Shown piece after piece: positions 1 through 10,408 of a stretch of 64,000 nucleotides of DNA (position 1 is its first letter; every line of letters begins with the position of its first letter). The translations under genes and the position numbers were made by a program. Below the pieces are notes generated by a model. That model ran no database searches, was not told the origin of the DNA, and worked only from the letters and a program-made list of their open reading frames with translations. Origin of the DNA: Branchiostoma lanceolatum (lineage: Eukaryota; Chordata; Leptocardii; Amphioxiformes; Branchiostomatidae); assembly GCF_035083965.1 (NCBI RefSeq), contig NC_089727.1:749501-813500 (forward strand), in the 5' to 3' direction.

Positions 1-785
1 TTGGCTTGAAGTCCTAACACCAAGACAGCCAGAGCCTTCTCAACATACATTAACACGATTCTTCACAAGCTAGCAAGTCTTAATGCACACTTCTTCCTCC
101 CTCTACTTTTATCTGTGAAGGCTCCTTGCAGCATGGAAGTCTAGGTATGCATTGCCAAAGTCAGGGTATGCATTGCTACTGACTTCATCCCTGCATAGGA
201 TACTTGCCAATGGGGAAATATTCTCTGGGTTCTTTCAGCAATGGTGGCTTCAAAGCAGTACATCATCAGCCATCACTGTGAAAAACAGCATCAATGCAGC
301 ACTGCAAGTCTGGCATTTCATAACAGACCACTCTGAAAGCACTACTCAGGGTAGAAGGATGCAACAGTACTAGTGCATCATCAGGGAGTATTTCTGAAAC
401 AGACCAAACTTTGAAGTTCTTGAAGGTCTGTAACGAAATCCTTTACCAAACAAAACTTTTAATTACAATGCAACTTCATGCCACCATTGCTGGAAGCACT
501 CAGAACATCTTAGCTAGTTTTCCACGGTTCATAGCACAGACATTTTGTACTGGAGCTGTCCTCAGCTAGAAGTTTATTTCCAAATCTAACCTTTCTCAGG
601 TGGTGTGTCAGAAAACAAGGAATTCCAACTGCTTGAGCTGGAAGCAACGGCTGGTCATTGCCCCACAAACTTGTCTCTCGGGTATGTGTTAGTACGTGGA
701 CACCAGCACAGCGTCCATTCTTCCTGTGTACAATTTACAGCACATACAATGGACAACAGCAATTTCCAACTAGTAGACGTTAAGT

Positions 786-940
786 CATCGGACCACACTG
801 CTATCTCTAGTCTGCCGCGTAAGTACAAGCACGCCCGCACAGTCTCAGATCACAGTCCATGTGTTTCCCTCCATGTTGAAACCCTGACTCTAGCTGCTGA
901 ACTTCCATGTGTTCCAGTTGAAAACGTTTATCTAGTTGCT
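786..940 (-). pseudogene. Degenerate copy of the last Kelch exon
   Basis: This stretch resembles the neighbouring terminal exon (1082-1349). It shares GTCATCGGACC near one end, CATGTGTTTCCCTCCATG in the middle and AACTTCCATGTGTTCCAGTT further on, with small indels that break the reading frame. A still more decayed piece (ACTTGTCTCTC, AGCACAG) lies at about 650-740. I read it as a tandem duplication of the final exon that has lost coding capacity. It lies beyond the candidate poly(A) signal. Confidence 0.6.
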
Positions 941-975
941 CTTATGATATAGAATGAATCTGACTACATAGAAAC

Positions 976-981
976 TTTATT
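976..981 (-). terminator. Candidate poly(A) signal AATAAA of the tandem-BTB Kelch gene
   Basis: AATAAA on the minus strand about 100 bases past the TGA at 1082. It implies a short 3' UTR that excludes the degenerate exon copies at 620-940. Confidence 0.5.
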
Positions 982-1081
982 CAAAGATACAGATGTTGGT
1001 TTTCAAGTTCAACACTTTTTTTTCAAATTCAAGAAGCAAGAAGAAAGGTAGTCAGAGTATTTATCTAGAAGCGACTCCTGG

Positions 1082-4000
1082 TCATCGGACCGCACACTTG
1101 TCCCTCAGCTGCTGTGAAAGCACGAGCACACCTGAACACAGTCCGTCGTAAATGTCGGGTAGATGCCCGACCACCGACCACGTGTTTCCCTCCATGTCGT
1201 AGCCCTGGATCTCGCTGCTGAACTTCCACGTGTTCCAGTTGATCCCCCCGAGGATGTAGATCCTGTCGTGGAACACCGCGATCCCCGCGCCCGTCTGCGG
1301 CGAGAGAACGGGTGCGAGAAACCGCCACGAGTCGTCCACCCGGTCGTACCTAACAGCAGAGGACAGGTAATAGCACAGAACTTTTCAATAACATATAATG
1401 ACATCTTCTTACAATATTGTACAACAAAAACTCTGTGAATTCGTAAACACTTGTTTTAAGAAGAGGGAGGAGACGTGTAAAAAATAATTCAGTGGTAGCA
1501 TCGCCTTATATGATTGACTGTTTTGTGAACGATAGATGTAGTGTTGCATAACTCTCTCCGATTGTTCAGGAACGCTACATGTAATGATTCTTTACCTAAA
1601 AGTTTCATGTGATGTTGAAACTACTAGACACATGTACTGCACTTAGCCCAAGTGGGGAGGAACATGCAAATAAAGATCATGATTCGCACTTCTCCATGGT
1701 GGCGACTGCGCAACCCCCGATGACGTAGATGTCCCCGCGCACGGCGCACATGTTGTGTCCCGACCGGGCGTCGTGCATCGGCTTGAGCTGCTCGCACCCC
1801 TGGTCAGGGTCGTAACGCACCAGGTAGTCATGGTAATGACCTTCGACCCGCCCGCCGGAGATGTAGACCTCGTCCTCGCAGACACATGCCGCATGCCCGT
1901 AAACCTCCACCTCTAACGGTTTTACCTGGAATAAAAGAATGAATTGAAAGAATCTTGTTTATGTATACTTTCGGTTACTTATGTTACAATTTGTCGCAAG
2001 TTTATCTTCTTTGATTTTACTGTTTTGTAATCAGGCACCCGAGGGTCTAAGGTCTAAGGTAAGGTAAGGTAAGGTCTTACTGCACCCATGGCACGAATTT
2101 CATTGATGACGAAAAAATATTTTGTGGGTTTTGTCATTCTACTAATACTTTTTGCATTATATTCCCATTCTAAAGTCAAGGGTAACACAAATCCAGTTTA
2201 GGACGCAGCAACGGCACCAACGTGCTGCGGGTCCAGTGAGAGGGGGGCTTAAGATATAGAGGTACACTTGACCTCACCTTTGTCCAGCGGTTCAGCTCCG
2301 GGCTGTACTGCTCCACCGACGAGAGGATATCCGGGCCGAGTTTCCCCGCGATGGCGTACAGATGACCGCGGCGCGCCACCAGCTGGAAGTAGTACCGTGC
2401 CTCCTGCATGGGTGCGATCGGGACCCAGGCGTCGAACCGGGGGTCGTACCTGCAGATTTAAATTTAAACACTATCACAAAACTGCAGAGTGCGTTAGGTG
2501 GATCCCCTGGACAGAGCTGCTTGGAAGCGCGGTGTGAAGAGTAACTGACTGCTGCCCACCCCTGTGTCAGGGAACCCCGGCAGCATTTTAATCAAATACT
2601 GGAAACTACTGCTACTACCACATACAAACTCTGACCTCTGACCGCTAGAAAGAAATTTGACTTCTGACCCTCAAGTATGAAGACAATCCATCCAGGCATT
2701 CTCAAGTTATACAAAGTCATGTACTATTCACACACACACACATATACACACACATACATGCACACGCACGAACGCTGTGCAAAACATAACCTCCTCGGCG
2801 AAGGTAAAAAAGTACCTGAAGCCAGACGAGAGGTGCGTCCCGGGGAGCGTGCCCCCCACCACGTAGAGGTAGTTATCCATGATGGCGGCGCAGTGGTACT
2901 TCCGCGGCGGGCTGGGCATCGGCCGCAGGGTCTTCCAACGCACGGAACTCGACACCACGCTGCCATCGCAGAACATGAGCTCGCGGCTGATCGCCTGGTC
3001 CGTCTCCCCGCCGATCACGATCACAGCGTCCTCCGTGGCTCGTACCTGTGTGTATGATGACAGGATAGTATTATACAAAATGTATAAATGTTTATGGATT
3101 TGTCAGGACTTCAATCATGTAATCTGTATCTTTGTTATAATCAACTAATCTGATATTTCATCACTTTTGCATATTTGAGAAGTGGCCCTCAGGCTGATTT
3201 GAGCTTCAACATGATTCAACAAAGGCTCAAACAAATAAACAAACAAACAAACAAACAAACAAACAAGCGCACCTGTGTCTGTGGGGACTGCAGAGAGTTC
3301 TGCTTGTAGGGGAAAGCCTTGTAGGTGAAGGACTCGACCAGCAGCGCGTGGCACTTCGGGTCCATCATCATGAAACCCACCTGGAGCGGAATAGAGCATG
3401 TTTGTTGTGCTATTGTCCCTACACAAAGTAAAACTCTTAGAGTTAGAGTCTTACCAACAAGCTTTTGATCATGCAGTTCTCTGATCCTTCTCAAGGTGAA
3501 ATGAACATCTGTTTAGATCACTAACATAAGATTTGGGTCATTTCAACTTGAGAAGGAAAAGAGAACTTTTTTTTAGTACTTTTACTCAATGGTCACCACA
3601 AACAAGACCTGAAAGTCTGAACTGATCGAAAGCCTGTTGGTAAGAGCTTTGCCTTCATTACAGAGTACAGAAATAGCATATAACATCTCTGACAGAGTCT
3701 ACAATTTAATTACTGTGACAGAACTTTCATTCGAAGATGATTGCTTCTGTTTATAGTTACTGTTTCACAAGAAAGGGGGGTCCAACAAGTTGGATAGCAG
3801 GATTCCTTTTTGGGAATAGGTGCACTGGTGCACCTAATAAATAACCTGGAAATTTAGGTGCAAAAAAATAATTTTGGGTGCACAACATGAAATAAAGTAC
3901 AATATCAGCAAAACGTATTTATATTCATCTATATTTATTAGCTAACTTGATAGGGTTACCTAGTATAGGTAGAAGTCTAAACACTCATCAAATACAGAGG

Positions 4001-5953
4001 AAATAAAGCCCACCTCCTGCACCTTCTCCATGATATCCCTGTCAGACATCAGCGGGAACCGAACACACTGCATGATCGTACAAGCGTCCTTCACGCGAGC
4101 GTCGTGGTCCGCGTCGATCCACTTCAGCGCAAACCTGAACACCTCCAGCTCGCTCGCTCCTATCGAATTCCTCTCCAGATAGCCAATCAGCTCCTTCTGC
4201 GTCAAAGTCTCGAACTTCTCCGTTTCCGCGAAGGTGTGGAAGTTTCTGACGATGAAGTCGTCCGCGAACTCCTTGAGTTCTGTGACTCCGTAGCTCTGCG
4301 CAGCGTGGGTAATCTCAAGACAGTTTTCCACAGTGATGGAGTCTTTATAGTACGTACAACACAGCTCCAGTACAGTGGGGATCTGTAGATAAGCCGCCAC
4401 GTTGATAATGTCTCCGATGTTCTGCGGACTTAGTCCGATCTGTCCGCTGTAGATGAAGTCTATACAAGCCTCCAGCGCTGAAGCCTTCATGCCGTGTAAC
4501 ACGATCTCACGCTCCTTACTTTCCTTCAAACTCCCCGTAAGCATCGCTCGAAAGTAGTCACTACAAGCCGCTAGAACGGCGCGGTGGGCGAGAAACTTCT
4601 GCTTGCAGGATATGAGCAGGATGTCGCACAGCTGTCCGTTACGGCGCAAAGCGTTCAGTCCTTTCAAAATCTTCCGACTGTGTTCACCCGAATCATGGTC
4701 AAGTTTCGCGCTCTCAGACCCGCCTTCCACGATAAAGTCGTAGCACGCCTGTACGATCGGTGGGATCTGCAAGCAGCTCGCAACACCAAGAACCTGTTTG
4801 ATGCCAATAAAAAGCAGTACACATTTCATTCTAAAGAAACAACAACTTGGTACAAATATCATACACACTTGAACCGAAAATAAAGCCAACACGCTCCATC
4901 TATAAAAATGAAATACAGAGATAAAGAAGACACAATAAGAAACAATGATGATACGTCGATGAAGGTTAGACATACAGGTAATAAGAGACCTCAAAAAAGC
5001 AGTTACTCAAGCAACTGTATATGATTTTGGAAACGGTCAGACGTTTCAAGTAGCATCCACTACTTTTCGTCAGTGACTCTGAGCAAGATCAGTTGAACAG
5101 CAGGTTTTTAACCACTAACTTTTACTTGATATGCAAATAAAGTGAAGACAATTTTAGATAGAAAACAAAGTAGACCTGTTTGACGTTGTCATCGTTGACT
5201 TCTGCCTTCGTTGCGTAGAGGATGTCCAGCAGACACCGCACGCCTTCCACCGTTACCCCTTCCAGTTCCACCTTGTCCTGCTTCCCGTCCGTTATTGCAC
5301 TGGTCAGCAGCGCCTTCTCACCAGCAACGGAAAAAGGGAAAAGTTTAATAAAACCATATTCATAACTTCTCCACAGTGAACAAATCACAACATTCTAAAG
5401 TGTAATAAAATCATCGTAATTTGCATAAATAAAGCTACAAATCTAAAATTACTCGTACTTGGAAATGGTGAATACACAAAACTTACATGCGCAGCCAGGG
5501 TACTGCTCAGCTCAACTGACTATGTCACAATCACATGGCCAGGTCATAAGTCAGATGGGCCAAAACAAGAAAATAAGTGATTGTAGCTAATTAATGAAAA
5601 TAACCAAAGGGTCCGTGTTCCTCACCTTCAGGTAGTTGCATGATGCCAGCAGTGCTCGATGAAGGCTGAAGCTACTGGACTCAGACACGAGCGTGAAGTC
5701 ACACAGAACACCCTCCTCAAACAAACAAACAAATGTTTCTCACCTTGAGGTAGTCGCTGCATGAAGCGAGCAGTGCTCGGTGAAGGGAGAAGCTGCTGGA
5801 CTCAGACACGAGCGTGAAGTCACACAGAATGTTTTCCTCCCGCAGGCCGTTCAGCCCCCCCAGGAGGAACTCCGGGTGTTTGTCGGACAGAAACTCCTCC
5901 AGCTCCTCCAGGTCAACATCCTCCTGCTCCGGAGTCACTCCGTCAGTATCCAT
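1082..5953 (-). CDS. Kelch-like protein with two tandem BTB domains (8 exons, 713 aa)
   Basis: BTB-BACK-Kelch proteins act as substrate adaptors of CUL3 ubiquitin ligases (family knowledge). Exons (minus strand): 5953-5744, 5313-5176, 4793-4014, 3380-3273, 3045-2816, 2449-2278, 1925-1690, 1349-1082. GT donors and AG acceptors fit and the phases add up to 714 codons including TGA. A first BTB (about residues 38-138, LCDFTLV...HRALLASCSDYLK) is built from exons 1-2 and the start of exon 3. A second, complete BTB (about 160-265, LCDILLI...HRAVLAACSDYFRAML) follows in exon 3, then BACK (about 275-375). Six Kelch blades are spread over exons 5-8 (VIVIGG, LYVVGG, LYAIAG, VYISGG, IYVIGG, IYILGG). 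The start is the first ATG before the BTB. Exon 2 uses a GAGAAG acceptor and exon 7 a GTGCGA donor, the weakest junctions. Two BTBs in one Kelch protein is unusual; I do not name an orthologue. Confidence 0.88.
5626..5715 (-). repeat. Duplicate 90-bp copy of the 3' part of Kelch exon 1, with splice sites
   Basis: On the minus strand this reads EGVLCDFTLV...HRALLASCNYLK, 30 codons matching the end of exon 1, with one codon (the S of CSDYLK) deleted and D changed to N. It keeps a GTGAG donor and is preceded by a TTTG-rich tract ending in AG. Only 28 bases separate it from the donor of exon 1 proper, too short for a normal intron, so the two copies could only be used alternatively. Confidence 0.65.
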
Positions 5954-6109
5954 GGCGATGGGGCATCACTGTCGCACTTCCTGTAGAACAACACATAACA
6001 CTCCATCAGTATCCATGGCGATGGGGCATCACTGTCACACTTCCTGTAGAACAACACATAACACTCCATCAGTATCCATGGCGATGGGGCATCACTGTCG
6101 CACTTCCTG
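5936..6109 (-). repeat. Three-copy 63-bp tandem repeat spanning the Kelch start codon
   Basis: ATG codons in the same context (ATGGATACTGA) lie at 5953, 6016 and 6079 on the minus strand, exactly 63 bases apart. Only the copy at 5953 opens into the Kelch protein. The two upstream copies read MDTDGVLCVVLQEV and then stop within 3 codons, so they would be short upstream ORFs if transcribed. Confidence 0.75.
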
Positions 6110-7633
6110 CGAAATGAAAATATATGAAAAGTTAACATACAGCAGGGTCAGACAATTGTTTAAGAGTTACTCATAAAAAATGACCAGGAAAGTTTTAGTC
6201 AAGTCTAACAACAACTGTAAAACTTAATATGTTTTTGTAAAAGTTTGTTTGTTTGTTAAGACCCTTGTAGTGGCACATTGTAACAGTAACAAGACCAAAA
6301 CAGTACTCACTTAGTGGGCTACGAGGGATTATGAAGACTGAATTCTTCTTCCACAAAGAATTGGACTTAACCAAATGTTCAACTGGATAGCACTTGTGTA
6401 GTCTTTACTTTACAATGAATGAATGAATGATGAGTTAAGTCCTCTCTTTCCTGTCTGCAGCTGAAGCTAAAACCTTGTGGTGTCTTCAAAATGACGTCTG
6501 TCAAGCCAAGAATTTCACAGAACAGCATGTCAGACCACTCTTTATATTCACGGTGTTGAAGGTTACATGTACATGCCTTAGCCCGGGACCTCAACTCCCC
6601 CCCCTACTATGCCCCTGAAGGGGTTATCTGGGGGTAACCTAATGTAGATGTAGATGTACATGTAAAACACAATGTAGGTCAGTGGTGCTCATGGAGAGTG
6701 ATCTCTTCACAAACATGGATAAAACCTGACCAAACTTGAACCTTGGTCGAGTTTAGTACCATAAAAGTACAACCTGATGCGCAGTAGCTTTAAGCTCTAT
6801 GGTAGTCATGGAAACCCTTGACACTAAATTCTACCTGGCCTTGAAAATACCTGACTGCAAGAGCTTGTGTTGACAACTGCTCCACAGAATAGGGCGAGTC
6901 TACTGGAGAATACTATAATAGCAGCAGTTGCACTGGATAAGCTACCAGTCGTCTATATATAACCAACCACAAACATTGCACTGCCATAGCTAAGGTTATT
7001 GCTAAAGTATGCCAGAACCAGGTCACTATTACACTCTGTTTAGAGTATAGTACGTATCTATAGTCTATACTAGTGTCAGAAGTGACTCACTTGGATGCAG
7101 CAGCACCAGCCTTTTCTACTTTATGACGTACAACATACAAATTTAGCTGGATTCCCTACAGAGTTCTAGAAGCCAGGCCCTAAAGCTCAGGAATCCTAAA
7201 CATCAGAGTGTTCTCAGAATGCCTGTCCCCGAAGCTCGGGAGTGTTCCCGGAATGCCTGTCCCTCATGCCTGTAATTTGGCCTGTTAACCTACAGGGGAG
7301 AGGGCCAAAGGTCGTGGCACTGGGCAGGACGAAGACAGTAAACTGACAGATTCTATATATATAGGAGCTGCAGATTTCCCCTACCCTCAAGATGAGGATG
7401 GGATCAGGTGAGGGTTCACCAGCCCTGGACTCAAGGTTCATGTGGCGATAGTGGAATAGTTTCATTCATGGTCAGGGATTTTCTGCTAAACCTGGTTTTA
7501 TCACAAAGTTTGAAACAATCTGAAGAGTTGAAAATGTTCATACAGTGACTGTCGTTCTTAATTAACAACCTTAAAATGAATCTGACAATATCATTGAAGC
7601 TGTACATGTATGCAGCAGGATACAGACTTTCCT

Positions 7634-7804
7634 CTAAGGCCACACCAATTTAATTTCTTGGTTAACGGATTTTTATTTTCAACAAAAAAAATTTTACAAA
7701 AAAAAAATCCCAGCCTTCTGTTTTCATTTTTTGTTCCATTTTTTTTTTTGGGGGGGGGGGGATAAAAATCCGTTAACCAAGAAATTAAATTGGTGTGGCC
7801 TTAG
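7634..7804. mobile_element. Palindromic MITE with about 43-bp terminal inverted repeats
   Basis: The left end CTAAGGCCACACCAATTTAA continues through AATTTCTTGGTTAACGGATTTTTAT. The right end is its near-perfect reverse complement, enclosing an A/T-rich and G-homopolymer core. No clear target duplication. Diverged relatives occur near 8108, 15838-15875 and 20857-20890 (ATTGGTGTGGC with GAAAACCAAG), so this is a dispersed family. Confidence 0.8.
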
Positions 7805-9460
7805 ACTCATGTTGATCTTCCAGTCTAGTGTCATTTTTTAAATTCCAAATAGAAGTTAAATTTGTCAGTCCTTACAGGGTCCATGGGATTATGAGTACAA
7901 ATGTATTTCACCCACAGGCTGCACACACACATTAAACTCCCCAGTACTACCAAATGTTTCCCACCATATCTATCATCACTAACTGTTCCCTCAACGGTAC
8001 ACACCCAACCCCTGCCTGCAGCCAGCTTAGACATTTCCTGATGAAGTCAGATGGAACTGCAAGGAACTCGCTCCTGCCTAGCTAAAGACACAACATTCTT
8101 CAGATTAGTCCACACCAATCTAATTTGTGGGTTTTCAGGTTTGATAACGATACAGTGCAGTCACCTGAACTGGAAGATCAACTCAAAAACATGAAAATCA
8201 GTGCCTGTACCTTGGCACACACAGTTTCAGGGAGTGGATATAGTCAGATTCAAGTTTTCCTCCCAGCTCCATTTACATGTTAGCCCTTGCTTCACTTTTA
8301 CCTTTGAATGTCTGACTGTCAAGGAAATCAATCAGTGTGTGCCCTCAGCATCGCATTCATGATCACCCCAGGAGAAGCAGCCTTACTGTATTTGACATAA
8401 ACCCTCAGATAAAATCCCAAACATGTAAGAACCCGCATCAATCTCTCTAAGCTTCTCCCGCTGCCCACAACCCTGCAACTAACCACAAATCTGGTGGTGC
8501 TGTAAGGTTCAGGAGATGTACTTGGAGATTGCTTGAAGGCAAGAGGATCTAATGGACTCAGAAAGTTGTAATTTTTGTATCTCTACATGTCATGTCAGCC
8601 TGCTGCTAGTCTAAGGGTTGAATCCTAGCGATAGTGGCGGCCTAGAGGTTGCCCAGCAAGCTGAAAGGGTTGAAGATTCATGGTACAGAAAAAGTTCGCC
8701 ACTGTAAAAAGGTAGATTTGCAGTGATGTTATATGCTAGAATTCTCAGGGCCGCAAGCTGGTGGCACATCATCAGGTCTTGTACACTTTACCAGTGATAT
8801 ATTCAGGCTGAACTGTCCTACAATATTCAAGTTGGTTTTCTTCCACTTGGAATAGCAGCTTTAATGGTAATAGTACTCCAGAGTTGCCCAAAGTTGCCCA
8901 GAAAGCTGACGTGTGTGGAAGGAGGGTCTGTTGAAGATTCATGGCAGGAAACGTTTGTCCTTTTTCGAAAGGCAGATTTGTGTTTGATTTTAACTCAAGA
9001 CAGAAAGTAGCCATTGAATACTAGTACATATACCTGAATTTATCATGTGATACGAAAACTGCAGATTCTGTACTGAGACTTGAGAGCTAGGATATCAGGC
9101 TTTAAGATACAGCTATTGGGGCGCCAGATCCTGATCTGACTTTATATACCAGGTTGATGAAGAGACAGAGTTTGTCTCGAAAGCTCCCCAGAGTAGCAAA
9201 CTCTTTTGTTGTGTGTAAGGTTTAAATATTTGTCAAAGGTTCCTGTCTGATTTACCTGCGATGTATGCAGATGGTCATGCAAAAGCAATACATCTAAGTT
9301 GGTTTTCTTCAAAGATGAATTATAGCACCTTTTAATACCAGCAGTACAAAGGACATACAAAAGCTCTCTGGTGTGTGATGTATGACATCAGTGGCATCTC
9401 TACAGACATCAGAGGACATCAAAGGGACGGCTTCCAACTGATCGCTCAGCAGATAATACA

Positions 9461-9646
9461 GGCGGATTCCGATGATGGCCCCTGCTGCATGTTTCCTGAG
9501 TCTGTGAATGATGTTTAAGACAGGCAGATTCCGATGATGGCCCCTGCTGCATGTTTCCTGAGTCTGTGAATGATGTTTAAGACAGGCAGATTCCGATGAT
9601 GGTCCCTGCTGCATGTTTCCGGATCCTGTGTGAATGATGTTGGATG
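9461..9646. repeat. 62-bp tandem repeat, about three copies
   Basis: Units beginning GGCRGATTCCGATGATGG recur at 9461, 9523 and 9585, each followed by CCCTGCTGCATGTTTCC; the last copy is diverged. Open frames crossing it are repeat artefacts. Confidence 0.85.
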
Positions 9647-10134
9647 CCAAAATGCCAACATAACCCATATTTTGTGGACGATGTTTTGGCGTGAGTAACG
9701 ACTTCGCTTGCAGCATTCAGGACTGTATTCAAACAAATTCCCCAAAGCAGTTTTTCATCGGTGACATGTACTTTTGCCGCAAAGTTTGGAAAACAGGCAT
9801 AAAAACTCAAACTGTTCTTAAGGACTACATGATGTATGGACCTCCGTTGTGCTGTATAAGATAGAATCAAACCATGTTTTGCCACTTTGAAACAAATTTC
9901 CTCATGATTGCTTCCCTGAAGTACAATCTTAAACTTTTCAAGTCAAAGGTGAACAAGCATCAGTCAACACAGTCCAGTTCAGTAACCCAAAACACTTGTC
10001 AATGAGTGACTGTTAGAGCCTTGTTTTGTGGTGAATATGAAGTAAATAGAAAGAAAAACAGCTTAGCTTTCAGGCAAAGCTCATCTTCCACTGGTCATGA
10101 CAGAGAGGACGGATGATATGCACAGTAGCGGTTA

Positions 10135-10373
10135 TGTAACAAGGTATTGATCGTCCTTACCTCGTATCCGTGGGCTCTACAGAAGGTGGAACTTCGTGAT
10201 GGATTATGTTGTCGAACTCGAACCTAACTATCGCTATAGCGTGCACGCTCTAGTCTAAAACTAAACCGAATAACTGTAAACACTTGCTTGAACTTGCCCC
10301 AACGCAACGCAACTAACTTCAACATCCGGGGCCTCGATCAGGGCTGACCCATGACCTCCTAAACCTGGTTACA
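10135..10373 (-). repeat. 3' LTR of the Ty3/gypsy element
   Basis: 239 bp beginning TGTAACAAGG and ending CTGGTTACA on the plus strand. It matches the LTR at 15290-15528 base for base as far as I could compare. GTTA precedes it at 10131-10134. Confidence 0.95.
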
Positions 10374-10387
10374 CTGTCCTCCCTCCT
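10374..10387 (-). other. Polypurine tract
   Basis: AGGAGGGAGGACAG on the minus strand directly abuts the 3' LTR, the expected place and composition for the plus-strand primer. Confidence 0.85.
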
Positions 10388-10408
10388 ATGAAGACACGTC
10401 CTCGTGTC

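Larger units (their letters stand above)
5954..10134. other. Non-coding stretch between the Kelch gene and the LTR element
   Basis: No gene that I can support. It contains the 63-bp start-codon repeats, an (AATG)n run near 6420, the palindromic MITE at 7634-7804, a related half-site near 8108 (CCACACCAATCTAATTTG), and the 62-bp repeat at 9461-9646. The short open frames here have no recognisable motifs. Confidence 0.6.
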
